Source: Gaeumannomyces sp. JS-464
Lineage: Eukaryota > Ascomycota > Sordariomycetes > Magnaporthales > Magnaporthaceae
Reading direction: 5' to 3'
DNA: 64,000 nucleotides
Assembly: GCA_002197995.1 (NCBI GenBank)
Contig: NGZR01000001.1
Coordinates: 10,664,001 to 10,728,000 of the forward strand
Of this stretch, positions 48,306 to 58,804 are shown piece by piece. The notes under the pieces are model-generated. The model saw only the letters and a program-made list of their open reading frames with translations, did no database searches and was not told the origin of the DNA. A program made the translations under genes and the position numbers. The stretch's first letter is position 1, and the number at the start of each line of letters is the position of its first letter.

Positions 48306-48778
48306 TATTACGACCAGCATGCAAGCCCTAAAATAACAAAACGGGAAAGGCTTAAATAGCGCTTTTACCTCGCACCGAAATACGTAAAGTTACGTAACCC
48401 TAGTTGGATTTTTAAATTTGTATTTAAAAAACTATAAATTTATAAAGCTAAAAGGATTTTTAAATTTGTATTTAAAAAACCACAAATTTACGAAGCCAAA
48501 AGATTTTTAAATTTGCGTTTAAAAAACTACAAATCTACAAATTTAAAATCGGTTAAAGCAAAAAGCAGCGTATATATAAAAGATGGATTTCCTACTGTTT
48601 TAAATAGCTTTAATTAAAACTCCGGCATTAGTTAACTTAAATTAGCTTCCAGGCATCCTTTAAAGCAAGCAATTAAATTGTCCTTTTAAATTACGTGTTT
48701 TTTATTTACTAGCACTAGCAATACTATCCTTTCCACCCCGAAGTGCCTTACTTTAAAAGCAAACCCCTAATTGTAATA
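48306..48778 (+). repeat. Gypsy-1 3' LTR
   Basis: 473 bp, the partner of 30355-30822, followed by the target-site duplicate AACGG. Confidence 0.9.
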
Positions 48779-49293
48779 AACGGTTACGGGGACGGCGGCG
48801 GCGGCGGCGGGGGTAACGGAATAAGCGGTGTTACTAATATCGGCCGCGGGGTTAGCATCGGCGGTAGCGGCCGTAGTAACGGTAGCGTTAACAATGGTAA
48901 CGGTGGCTACGGTAATAGCGGTAACGGTTGTAAAATCCGCCGTTAAATTAACGGCTGCGGCGGAATTGCCTATAATAATAGCGGTTGCGGAAAAGGTGTT
49001 AACGGTGGTAGCGGTAGCGGCGGTGGCGGCGGTAACGGCGGCTTCCGCCTTTTTTACCGCCGTTTAATACGCTATACGCCTAATTTCCTAACCGCGCTTT
49101 TTTCTTTATAAGTTAAATGTTTTAGCAATTCGTTTACCCGTATAAGCTTTATAAAGCAGTTCGGGTAGTTGGCTGGGTACGGGCCCGAGCAGTTTGCGTA
49201 TTGCGGAAAAGCTATATACGGCGATGCGTGCCGGCCGTCGTTTACTTTACCGCATTGCAAGCATTTTTCGGCCCGGGCATAATTGCGGGCTAT
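48779..49293 (-). pseudogene. LINE ORF1 C-terminal fragment with Cys-rich knuckle and Pro-rich tail
   Basis: Continuation of the Tad-type LINE beyond the Gypsy-1 insertion. On the minus strand it reads KCLQCGKVND, ANCSGPYPANYPNCF, NELLKHLTYKEKS and AVRKLGV, the end of a Tad ORF1 nucleocapsid region, where Cys/His positions are expected. A Pro-rich tail follows, coded by the GGN-rich tract at 48785-49070. The plus-strand glycine-rich frame in the same place is its mirror image. That this and 26100-30354 are one LINE is inferred from orientation, order and the shared AACGG duplication. Confidence 0.6.
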
Positions 49294-49587
49294 TATTACA
49301 ATTAAAAGTTTGCTTTTAAGGTAAAGCATTTTAAAAAGGGAGGAAAGGATAATATCGCTAATTTGGTTAACAAAAAGTTACGTAACTTAAAAGGACAATT
49401 TAATTGCTTGCTTAAAAAAATGCTTAAAAGCTAACTTAAGTTAATTAATGCTAAAGCTTTAATTAAAACTATTTAAAATAATAGGAAATCCATTTTTATA
49501 TATACGTTGCTTTTTTTAATAGTTTTTTCAAATTTGTAGCTTTATTGTAAATTTACAAATCCCGTTTGGATTTGTTGTTTTATTACA
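49294..49587 (-). repeat. Inverted partial LTR related to Gypsy-1
   Basis: The reverse complement of 49294-49500 matches the 3' half of the Gypsy-1 LTR: ATGGATTTCCTA, GCAAGCAATTAAATTGTCC, and GCTTTACCTTAAAAGCAAAC near its end. The 5' half of the LTR is absent or very diverged. I see no target-site duplication for it. A truncated or variant solo LTR. Confidence 0.7.
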
Positions 49588-49719
49588 ATTAAACGTTTTA
49601 AAACCGCTTAGGTTCGCAGTAAAATATAGCGCATAACGGCGACTTTATAACTTTAGCAAAGTTAGCACCGGAAGCCGCTTTTTTATTACGTTAGTAGAAA
49701 AAACCAGCGTATAGCCCAA

Positions 49720-51478
49720 AACTTTTGTTTTTATTGTGGAAAGGAAGGATATATATCCCGCGTATATTTTGCGAAAACCAGCGAAATATCGGCGAAAAGA
49801 AAGTAAGTTTTGCGTTAAAACGCACGCGAAGCATTCGAAAGCAGCCATTTTAAACAAATATAAAAAGAGTTTTTTTAACTTTATAGGCTTTAATACAATT
49901 TTCTCCTTTTTTATATGTTTACGTTTTAATAATACGAAAGCTATTTTATGCCGATCGTTAATTAATACGGGATGTTTATTATAAGCGTTTATCGATAACT
50001 TTTTCGCGTATAAACATTAGCTTTTACGTTAACTTTTGCCGCGATTAAAACCATTCCGTTTCGCAAACGGGAATATCGCAAAGTATATACCGAGTACGTT
50101 AAAATACGATATTATTTCGCCGATAAAACGGAAGTATTAATAATGTATTACTAGCTTTTAAAAGGTTTTAATGTTATTTTTAACCTTTTTTAATTTAAAT
50201 ATTATAACTTTGCTATCGATTAAAAAGCAAGCATATAGCAATTAACGGTAAAACGATAGCGAAAACCTAATACGTTATACCAAAATTAAAAGTACGGATA
50301 TTTAACGCTATTAATTTTTTCATTTTTACAAACAATTAAGCGTATAAACCGAACGAATTATATTAAGAAAATTTATTGCTAAACGACGACTAAGCGTTTA
50401 AAAAATACGCAAAGCTCCGACGAAATCGCTAACGAAACGCTAACCGCCTTTTTGCGATTTATTTTAATTTTAAATAATACACCCGATGTTGTTAAACTAT
50501 TATTACGTTTTTAAGCTTTCCGAAATTGGATTAACAAAGTACCGCATTTTTAACGAGTTTTCGACGAAGATATTAAAAGATATTTAAAAGGAAAGCTATA
50601 AACAATTATGTAAAAGATTTTAAATAAGCTTCCCGCCGAGTTAAAAATATAACTAAATATTTTTTGTTAAAAAACGCAAATATTTTACCATTTTACCAGC
50701 CGTTCGATTATAAAATTAAGCTGTTCGCCGGTTAAACGCTATTATATAGCTATTATAAAGCTATGTTATTAAAGGAATTACGCGTAATTCGTAAATATTG
50801 GATAAACATTTGAATAAAAGTTTTATTTGCCCGAGCTAATTTTTCGCCGTAGCGCCGGTGCTTTTCGCGCGAAAACCCGGTAAAAAGTACGGGTTTATAT
50901 CGATTATAAAAAATTAAATAACGTTACCGTAAAAACCGGTATTTTATCCCGCTTATTAAAAAAACTTTTAACGCGTTATTTAAAACGAAATGGTTTTTTA
51001 AACTGGATATTACTGCAGCATTTAACCGTTTGCGGATCGCTTTGGGAGATAAATGGAAAACAGCGTTTATTATTAAGTTCAGCTTTTTCAAATGCCTCGT
51101 TGCTAATTTTGGTATAACAAAAGCCTTAAGTTTATTTTAATATTACATTAATTATACGTTAAGCAATGCTTTAAATAAATTCGCCACCGTTTATTTAAAC
51201 GACGTGCTTATTTATAGCTAAACGCGGCGGAATACTAGCGATATGTTAGGGATATAATATAAAAACTCGCGGACGCCGGCTTTATTATCGATATTAGGAA
51301 ATGCGAATTTGGCGTATAAAAAACAAAGTATTTCGGCTTGGTTATTATAATAACGGGGATACGTATAAACGAAAACAAAATACGGGCGATTAAAAAATGG
51401 TAAAACCATATTCGCTAAAAAAACTTTTAACGTTTCGTCGGGTTTGCTAATTTTTACCGACGATTTATTAAAAGCTTT
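49720..51478 (+). pseudogene. Gypsy-2 Gag knuckle to RT relic
   Basis: The nucleocapsid knuckle at about 49722-49765 reads CFYCGKEGYISRVYF, that is C-x2-C-x4-Tyr-x4-Tyr, with both His and last Cys altered (C-to-T and G-to-A). The RT block VYIDYKKLNNVTVK lies at about 50895-50940. The active site VYLNDVLIYS at 51189-51218 has Asn for the first Asp. The end of the RT reads RKCEFGV and then LLIFTDDLLK just before the insertion at 51479. Confidence 0.78.
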
Positions 51479-51657
51479 TATTATAAGTTAAAGCTAGCAG
51501 CCTTACCCTAATTGCCAAGCTATGCCTTATAACTTGTATTAGCTCCTTTCGTAACACAAAGCTTTTAGCAAATAAAACCTTTCCTTTTAACAGTTAAATT
51601 TATTACTCCTTTTAGCTCCCTAACGCAACGACTTCCTTTTAAGCACAGCCTATTACA
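51479..51657 (+). repeat. 5' LTR of short element, copy 2
   Basis: 179 bp; begins TATTATAAG where copy 1 has TGTTATAGG, and ends CTATTACA. Confidence 0.9.
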
Positions 51658-52965
51658 TTAAATTTAACTCCATTTTTAAAACGCACGCGCACCGGCCCGA
51701 AAATGTTAAATCGACAGCAATTGCCGCACCCGCCAAAGCTTTTTTCCAAAGCAAAGCTCGAGCCCTAGCTGGTGGAAATGCGGATAAAGATAGCCATCGA
51801 CGGGCCAGCGATTAAAGTAACGAAGCCCGATTTTTTTACGTCTTTTTACGCTTGGGAGCCTTTAAACAGCAATACCTCGATTACGTTACTATTACCGCCA
51901 TAGCGGCAAACAACGGAAGCTTTTAGGCCAGCCCGGAAAAATTCCTACAGCAAATCGCCAAAAACCTAAAAAAACGTACGAAAAGCCCGGAAAGCCGCTT
52001 TAGCATTGGTAATAATGCGCTAAAAAGGAGCCGCTAGTAGAGTTTTTAGCTCGTTAAAATCGGGAAAAATACACCGCGGGTGCAAAAATTGGTCTTTAAA
52101 GGCCTTAATTGCCTGCTGGGCCGCCGGAATGTTACCGGCTTTCCAAAAACAACTCGATCTCGAAACGACCTAGCTAAACGAGGTGCCGGCCTTTTTAAAC
52201 CTCTTGCGTGGATTCGAAAAGGTTTTCGAAAGCGCATAAAGACAAAATGCTGCAAAGAGGTACGGAAGCGATCCGGGCCCGGCGACGCTATGGAAATAGG
52301 GTCGGCTAGGACCCAAGCCGTTTGTTTTCGGTGCAAGCGTTCCGGGCATTTTAAAAGGGACTGTCCTTAAAGCAGGGGACGTTTGGAATCGCTTCGATTT
52401 TTACAAGGCAGTAAGGCGGCGAGGAGGAGGCGTAACGGTACGGAATTACGGCCAAGCCAAAAGGCGGAAAGGGAAAAAGACCGGCACCAGCCAGGCCGGC
52501 CTTAAACTGGGGGGCCCGTCGAAACCTTAACGGAAGCGTGCAAAAGGACGAGTTAGCCTGGCACGACGCTAAGCAAAAGGCTCGCCCCGTGCATTACCGA
52601 AGCAATAGCCGAAGTAATGCACCGCGCTAAAGCCTTTTTCCTTTTGTAAAGCTAAAGCAGGTGGCAAACGCTTACATTTTGCAAAAGCCGGGCATTACGA
52701 TTACGGCGAACCACGAAAGGTGGTAAGCAGGCTGTTTGGAGGTATCGGGGTTGCACAGGTCCGGTGCAGCTATTCCCGCTATTAATGCATTAACGAGCAC
52801 GCCGTTATACCCGTTTAAAGTGCGGGCCGTAGGCCGAGGTATATAAACGGGGTAATAAAAGCGATTTTAAAAAGCGACGGCCCGTCGTTTACGCTTAAAG
52901 TGCGCGGCTTTCGCGTGGTTTTTCCGGTCCGGTTTTAAACCGGAAAAGCCCCGGGATAAGGGATA

Positions 52966-53145
52966 TGTTATAAGTTAAGGCTAGCAGCCTTACCCTAATT
53001 GCCAAAGCTATGCTTTGTGATTTGTATATAGCTCTTTTCGTAGCACAAAACTTTCGGCAAATAGAACTTTTCCTTTTAGCAATTAAATTTATCACTTTTT
53101 TGGCTTTTTAACGCAACGACTTTTTTTTAAGCACAGCTTATTACA
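52966..53145 (+). repeat. 3' LTR of short element, copy 2
   Basis: 180 bp; begins TGTTATAAG and ends CTTATTACA, next to the GCTTT duplicate. Confidence 0.9.
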
Positions 53146-55380
53146 GCTTTTTAATTATCGCGTAACTTTTAATAGTATTAATAAGCGAAAAAAGTTAGCC
53201 GGGTTTACTTATAATTAAAGCTTTAACGGCATTTCGACAGTTAAAAGATTTTTTTTCGATTATAATTATTTTAGCTTTTTATAACCTTAAAAAACGAATT
53301 ATTATAAAAGCGGACGCTTTTAATTAAGCGTTTAGCAAAGTTTTGTTTTAAAAAAACGATAATAAAACCCGACGTTTAATTACTTTCTTTTCGTTTAAAC
53401 ATTCGCTAGCGAAATGTAATTATAAAATTTATAATAAAAAATTCCTGGTTTTAATTAAAGCTTTTAAAAAATGGCGTTTCGAGTTTTAAAACGCCGAATA
53501 AACTAGTGGAAGTTTGGTTAAACTATAAAAACTTTTAATATTTTGCAATTATTAAACTTTTAAACTAGCGATAAATCCGGTGGTTAAAATTTTTTAGCGA
53601 TTTTAAATTCCAAATTATTTATAAACCAGGAAAATTAGCAATTGTGCTAAATGTATTTTCCCGATTACCAAGCGTTTAATTAGCGGATATACGCGATATT
53701 AAACGATAAAATCGCATTGCGCTAAAAAACGTTATTTTTAAAAAGTGTTTAATAATTAAAACACTAGTAAATAACAGTATACCGACATTTTTATAATATA
53801 TAGCACTTTACTAGTGGAATGTATTAAAACTTATTAATACGTTAATCGATAATGCTTATAAAAAATGCGAAATAATTTAAATAATGCTGGAAATATTGCG
53901 AGGCTTAATAGCTAAACAATTTCCGCATTTCGTTCGGAAATATAAAATTGTTAAAGCCAATTGCCTAGCAATTCGTAAGCGTGTTTATATCGAAAACCGA
54001 TTATAAATTTCGTTCGATAACGTTTTAAAATTGCAAATTTTTACCGAATATATAACTTACCGTTAAAAAAGCATCCCGGTAAAACGAAAATATACGACTT
54101 TATATAAAAAAACTTATACGTGGTTAAGTTTATAGCAAAACGTTAGCACTTTTATTCGAGGCTATTATTTGTGCAAAATGGTAAAAAGAGGAAAAAGTTC
54201 GCTAAACGGATTATTAAAACCGCTGTTAATACTATTTCGGCCGTAAACGAATATTTCGATGGATTTCGTCGGGTTATTACCGAAATGCGAACGAACGGGA
54301 TTAAATACGAAAACGTTTTGGTAATAGTAAACCGTTTAATAAAAATAAAACATTATATCCTAATTAGTATAACAAATGCGGGCTGCTTTGCCGATGTTTT
54401 CGTTACGTTAATATATCGTTATTACGGCACATTAAATACTATTGTTTTTAATAAAAGCACGTAATTCGTTTCGGCATTTTAAAAAAAATTATCGCGACGT
54501 TTCGGCGTTACTTTTCGTATATCGTTATCGCATTACTCGGAATTCAACGGACAAACCGAAATAGTTAACGCGTATATGGAATAATACTTTCGAACATTTT
54601 GCTTATTTTACTAAAACGATTAGGTCGATTAGCTGCTTTTAGGAAAATTCGCTAATAATAACCAAATGTTAAAAATTATATACGTTATACTATTTTTCGC
54701 CAATTACGAATGGCATTTATATATGGGTATAAAGTTAAAATCGAAGCAAAACGAAAGCGAAATACCGGCGATTTAACGTGAAATTTATAACGCTATTACC
54801 GTTGTAAACCGTATCGAAAAAGTTTTCGAATTCGTTAAAATATTAACAAAAGCATTTAAAAAACGTTATAAGGAAATAGCGAACCGCTATCGCTAAAATG
54901 TAAAAGCATTTAAAATAAGCGATTTGGTTTAAGTAAATACGAAATATATAGCGATATTCCGCTTTACGTCGAAATTTAACGATAAATAGGTAAAACCGTT
55001 TTACGTAATTAAAGTGTATTTACGCGCTTTTACTGTTAATTTGCTAGCGAAATACAATTTTTTTTTGTTTTTCACATATTACTAATAGTAAAAAAAACCG
55101 GGCTTGCTAAAATAAAAGTAAATAAACCGGTAATACGCGAGGCGGGCGAATAACGTAGTATTAACGGAACATTTAAATTAAAACGACGAAAACCCAGCGA
55201 AAAAATAGCATTTTAACGCGATTTTAAACTTTAAAAAAACACTCGAAATACTAAAGTATAAAGTAAAATGGGCTGCGCCGTATAAGCTTATGTAAAAGCT
55301 AACACGGTTTTTAAAAAAAGCAGACGAAAAAACAAAACTTTTATAAACGTTACCCGGGCAAGCCTAACCTTCCGATATAA
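53146..55380 (+). pseudogene. Gypsy-2 Pol relic, RNase H, integrase and chromodomain
   Basis: The integrase core is unusually readable and includes an open frame at 54171-54464: KYENVLVIVNRLIKIKHYI and FVTLIYRYYGTLNTIV, the region around the first two catalytic Asp. The first Asp of the family pattern (IVDRLTK) is Asn here. The integrase tail follows at about 54.9-55.07 kb. A chromodomain-like block, KYKVKWAAPY then FLKKADEKTKLL, lies at about 55250-55350. Many stops elsewhere. Confidence 0.78.
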
Positions 55381-57570
55381 TGGCGACCTTTTATAATAAA
55401 AGCAGCATAAGTTTAACGAATAGCCGGTTTCGCGTAACGCGTTAAGTAAAAAACGCTACCCTAAAAACCAGCGGGAAACCGAGGCGATAATAATAGCAAA
55501 GCGAATAGCAATTACGAAAATAACGCGATTTGGTATTTAATTTTAATTGTATAACCGCACGAAAAAATTTAAATAGTAAAAGGCCGGCGGAATAAAAACG
55601 ATATTAAAACGCAAAATTATTATTACGATATAATAACGTTAAAATTATTTTACGTTTTAACCCGCATTAATAACGTTGCTATCGTTATTTAAATTATTAA
55701 CCTAAAAACCGATATCGGTATTACCGTTTAAAAGCGGCGAATTACCATTGCTATTATTTTTAGCACTATTATTGCTACCGTTATTACTATTATTATTGGA
55801 AAAACCGCTAAACGACGTTTTATCGCTAACGTCGCTTTTTAAATCCGATATGGAAATGTTAAACTCCGTTTTAAGCTCGACGAAAAGATTATAAACCACG
55901 CTTTCGTTTTAAAGCTTTTAACGATATATAAGCGAAAAACTAATAATTAAACTTTAAACTTTTTTATTATAATTTTAATAATATAATTGCAATAATTATT
56001 TATAATTGTAATAAAAGCCGCGCCGAATGCCGCAATAACGAACGATTGCTCGTGCGTAAGCAAAAACGACGCACGTTTTCCTTTTGCCAGTTAATAAAGC
56101 GGCCGATAATGCAGTTAACGAATTAACGGCGCGCAAAGCTTTAAATGCGATTCCCGTCGTCGGTATTACGAATGCGAGGTTATATAAATACGACGTTAGC
56201 TCGCGGTTAATCCGACGGGGTAATATTACGTTTACGATAATAACGCATTTAGTTAGCGTAAAAATATCCACTTTTAACAAAGCTTTTAGCGATTTTTTGT
56301 AATAAAAAAGTTTGCCAGCTTTTAAACTTCGGTACGCGCGGCCGTTAATTTACGCTCGATGCGCTTTATTACAAACAAATAAACGGTTAGTAATAATAAT
56401 TAAATAGTAATAACCGGCGTTATATTTATATTACGACTTTTTTTTAAGCTTTTAACGCCGCGTTGTTTATCATTTTGCGTATTCGCGCGAATAAAGCTAT
56501 TAAAAAGCTTATATATCGATATAAAAACGGTTTAAATAAATTGTAATTTAAATAGCGGGTAATCGGCCGGATCGATTTATTACGAAACGTTATTATTTAT
56601 ATGTTCGTTAGCTTTTTATTGGTTAAATTTTACGTTGTAAAAAAGGTATAACGAAAAACGATTCGTTAAAAGCTTAAAAAGCGACGAGGTTATCGAAATC
56701 GTTACGTAAAAACGCCGACAATTAAATAGCGATCAGTTAGTAAGCGATAAGCGAAAATAAAGCGGGGAAACATTTACGCTATTGCAAAGCTTATTACGAA
56801 TATTGCATTAATTATATAAATCCGATTGCTAATTAAAACGATAATTATTACTAAAGTGGCACGAAAATTGGATAATAACGAATATTTGTCGAATAACGGC
56901 GGGGCGCGAGCGATAATTAAAGGTTTTATACGCTAAAACGCGTGCGCAAGCAATAAATGCAAATGCGAACGGAAAGCCGTAGCGCGATCGACGATATCGC
57001 CGGGCGAAAGTAAATTAGCGCTATTACGATAACGTCGAAAAACCGGCGAAACGCGAAATTTCGAAATAAAAAAACGGGAAAATGTTATAAAGCAAGTAAA
57101 AAAAAAAAATGAAAAACAGCGGGAATAAAGCGGGGCGATAACGCGACGATGTTTTTTAAATATAAAAAGTTGTAATGTTATAAAATATCGCGGTACGTTG
57201 CTAAAAAAAGGCGGAAAAAAAAGGAAAAGCCAAAAAAAAGCAAATGAAATACGAGCGAAACGACACGTTAGCGCCGGATAAAAAGATAAAAAACCGGCGA
57301 GGTAATTACGCCGCGCGCGCGGCGCCGTAATAAGAAAGGAAAAAGCGGTTTAACAGGTAGTAAAACGGAGGTGAAAAAAAGGTAACGAGACGGGCATAAC
57401 GCGTATAAGCATACCACGTTCCGATAACGCGAGCATATACGAAAGCACGGGACTATTAGCAAAATTACGGCAGTTTAATAACGATTCGATAATTACCCGT
57501 TAGTAAAATAATATACGGATATTAATTTTAGTTTGCAATTAAGAATAACTGCGGGTTTAAATAGGGGTAT
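55381..57570. other. Unassigned AT-rich 3' part of Gypsy-2
   Basis: About 2.2 kb between the chromodomain and the candidate 3' LTR, longer than a usual 3' UTR. Minus-strand open frames at 55702-55899 (Asn/Ser-rich), 55996-56280 and 57268-57462 resemble nothing I know. A further nested insertion or an extra antisense gene is possible. The stretch just before the LTR (ATAGGGGTAT, 57561-57570) looks like a polypurine tract. Confidence 0.4.
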
Positions 57571-57750
57571 TATTACGGAGCGATTTTTAATTACCACCTA
57601 GCCATTACTTAATGTTACGAAGCGATCCCCAGCTACCATTTAGCTTGTATATATACGGCTTTTTGCTATTAAATAAATGGGAGTTTTTTCCTTTCCCTCC
57701 TCGCGCAACAATAAGCTTTTTTCCTAGCACCTAAGTGTTGCACTGTAATA
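57571..57750 (+). repeat. Candidate Gypsy-2 3' LTR
   Basis: Begins TATTACGGAGCGAT (TG altered to TA), has a TATATATA box at about 57648, AATAAA at about 57671, and ends CACTGTAATA (CA altered to TA). An internal near-repeat of the first 20 bp starts at 57611. It has no partner in the window, so the call rests on structure. Confidence 0.5.
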
Positions 57751-57789
57751 GGACGGCTTTTTTCGTATGCCTAAACAACGCCGGCAAAA

Positions 57790-58651
57790 GTGGTAGTAGT
57801 TTTTAGGTTTCGCTAAAGGAAATCGGGCGGGTTAAAAGCTTTAAACACGACCTTTAAATTTTTTAAAGCCTGCATTAAAGCCGCGGCAAGCTTGTATCCG
57901 TTAACCTCCACCTTTTTATAAGCCGCTTTGTATTTGTATAGCGCTAGTAGGCTCCAAAGCACGGTAGGAAAACGGGCCCGGCAAAGGTCGAGTATCGATC
58001 GCGTACAAACGGTAAAGTCTTCGAATAAAAGGCGTAAAAACCTCCAATGCTGTTTGTAAAGGCCGAGGCTTGTTAGCGAACAAAAAGCCCCTACTGCGTT
58101 AAAAGGGAGGCGGCCGTGGCCTTAGTGGGTAAAACTCGTCATTTTGGCGCTTTAAAACCCTTTGTTAGCTTTAAAGCGTTGCAAAATAAACCGTAAGTGC
58201 AGTTGGATATTTGGGAGGTGCTTATGCGCAAACGGAGGCTTGCGAGGCCCGCGGTCGTGGCCGGAAAAGGCACCCGGCCTCGAGCTTTTTAAAGCCTTGG
58301 GGGTTAAATTGCGATCGCACGGTTGTTACGTGGATCCCCTCGCTATCGAGGTAGGCGCTTATGGCTTGTATAAAGGCCTCGTAGGTAAGGTAAAGGGTTA
58401 AAAGGACCCCCACGGGTTAGCGGTCCAAGGGAGGCCGTCCAGTCCGTTAAAGGGGCTGCAGCCTCGCCGGAGGCCCCAGCCTCGCCCGGCCCAACTTCGT
58501 CCAGCCCGGCCTCGTCGTCGCTCGAGATCGTAATCACTTCGTTTATAGGGGTACTTGTTGAAAAATGGATTAAAAATGGCACCAAGTTCAATTTGCAGGC
58601 AAAATTACGTGGGCTGCGAAACCGGAACGCACAAAGCGCTGCACGGGCCAA
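57790..58651 (-). pseudogene. Degraded ORF of unknown family with a SUMO-interaction-like motif
   Basis: On the minus strand a protein-like sequence can be followed from 58651: NEVITISSDDEAGLDEVG, then a Gly/Ala linker, YLTYEAFIQAISAYLDSEGI, LPFNAVGAFCSLTSLGLYKQ, RSILDLCRARFPTVLWSLLA and KVEVNGYKLAAALMQALKNL, down to about 57.79 kb. A few stops of CAG/TGG-to-TAG type and two frame changes break it. VITISSDDE looks like a phospho-type SUMO-interaction motif, but this is a short pattern. I do not recognise the family; a transposon-borne gene is as likely as a host gene. Confidence 0.45.
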
Positions 58652-58804
58652 AAGTGGGGCAGAGTGCGCTGTAGGAGCAAAAAAGGTGCGTGCCCGGGAA
58701 GAGCCTTATTATAAAAAACTAAGCCGGGGAAATACGATGCGTTTCGCCGACACCTCATAGTGGGTTACGCCACGTCCACCCTCCCAGTCTGGCCGTCGGC
58801 CTCT

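Larger units (their letters stand above)
30355..48778 (+). mobile_element. Ty3/Gypsy chromovirus (Gypsy-1) with three nested insertions
   Basis: Bounded by two direct repeats (468 and 473 bp) that begin TATTACG and end TAACA/TAATA (TG...CA altered by RIP). It is flanked by a perfect 5-bp target-site duplication AACGG (30350-30354 and 48779-48783). Gag, protease, RT, RNase H, integrase and a C-terminal chromodomain can be followed on the plus strand once the nested elements at 31497-33162, 35392-42986 and 44893-46754 are removed. Without them it would be about 7.3 kb. It inserted into ORF1 of the Tad-type LINE. All coding parts are heavily mutated. Confidence 0.92.
51479..53145 (+). mobile_element. 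Short Gag-only LTR element, copy 2, strongly mutated
   Basis: 1,667 bp, collinear with copy 1 (31497-33162). LTRs lie at 51479-51657 and 52966-53145; the perfect target-site duplication is GCTTT (51474-51478, 53146-53150). Compared with copy 1, almost all differences are C-to-T or G-to-A, many in CCC/GGG runs. The left terminus TG has become TA. The CCHC knuckle CFRCKRSGHFKRDC survives near 52324-52365. Confidence 0.92.
49588..57750 (+). mobile_element. Second Ty3/Gypsy chromovirus (Gypsy-2), 5'-truncated
   Basis: A plus-strand Gypsy of a family different from Gypsy-1. It begins abruptly inside Gag next to the inverted LTR piece, so its 5' LTR and capsid are missing. The order is Gag knuckle, protease region, RT, (insertion 51479-53145), RNase H, integrase, chromodomain, a long unassigned stretch, a polypurine tract at 57561-57570 and a candidate 3' LTR. 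Heavily mutated throughout. The right border depends on the LTR call. Confidence 0.72.

Noticed and set aside
48743..49067. Glycine-rich and Ala/Val-rich plus-strand proteins
   Set aside because: Both are frames of the GGN-rich tract; the minus strand continues the LINE ORF1 with its Cys-rich region.
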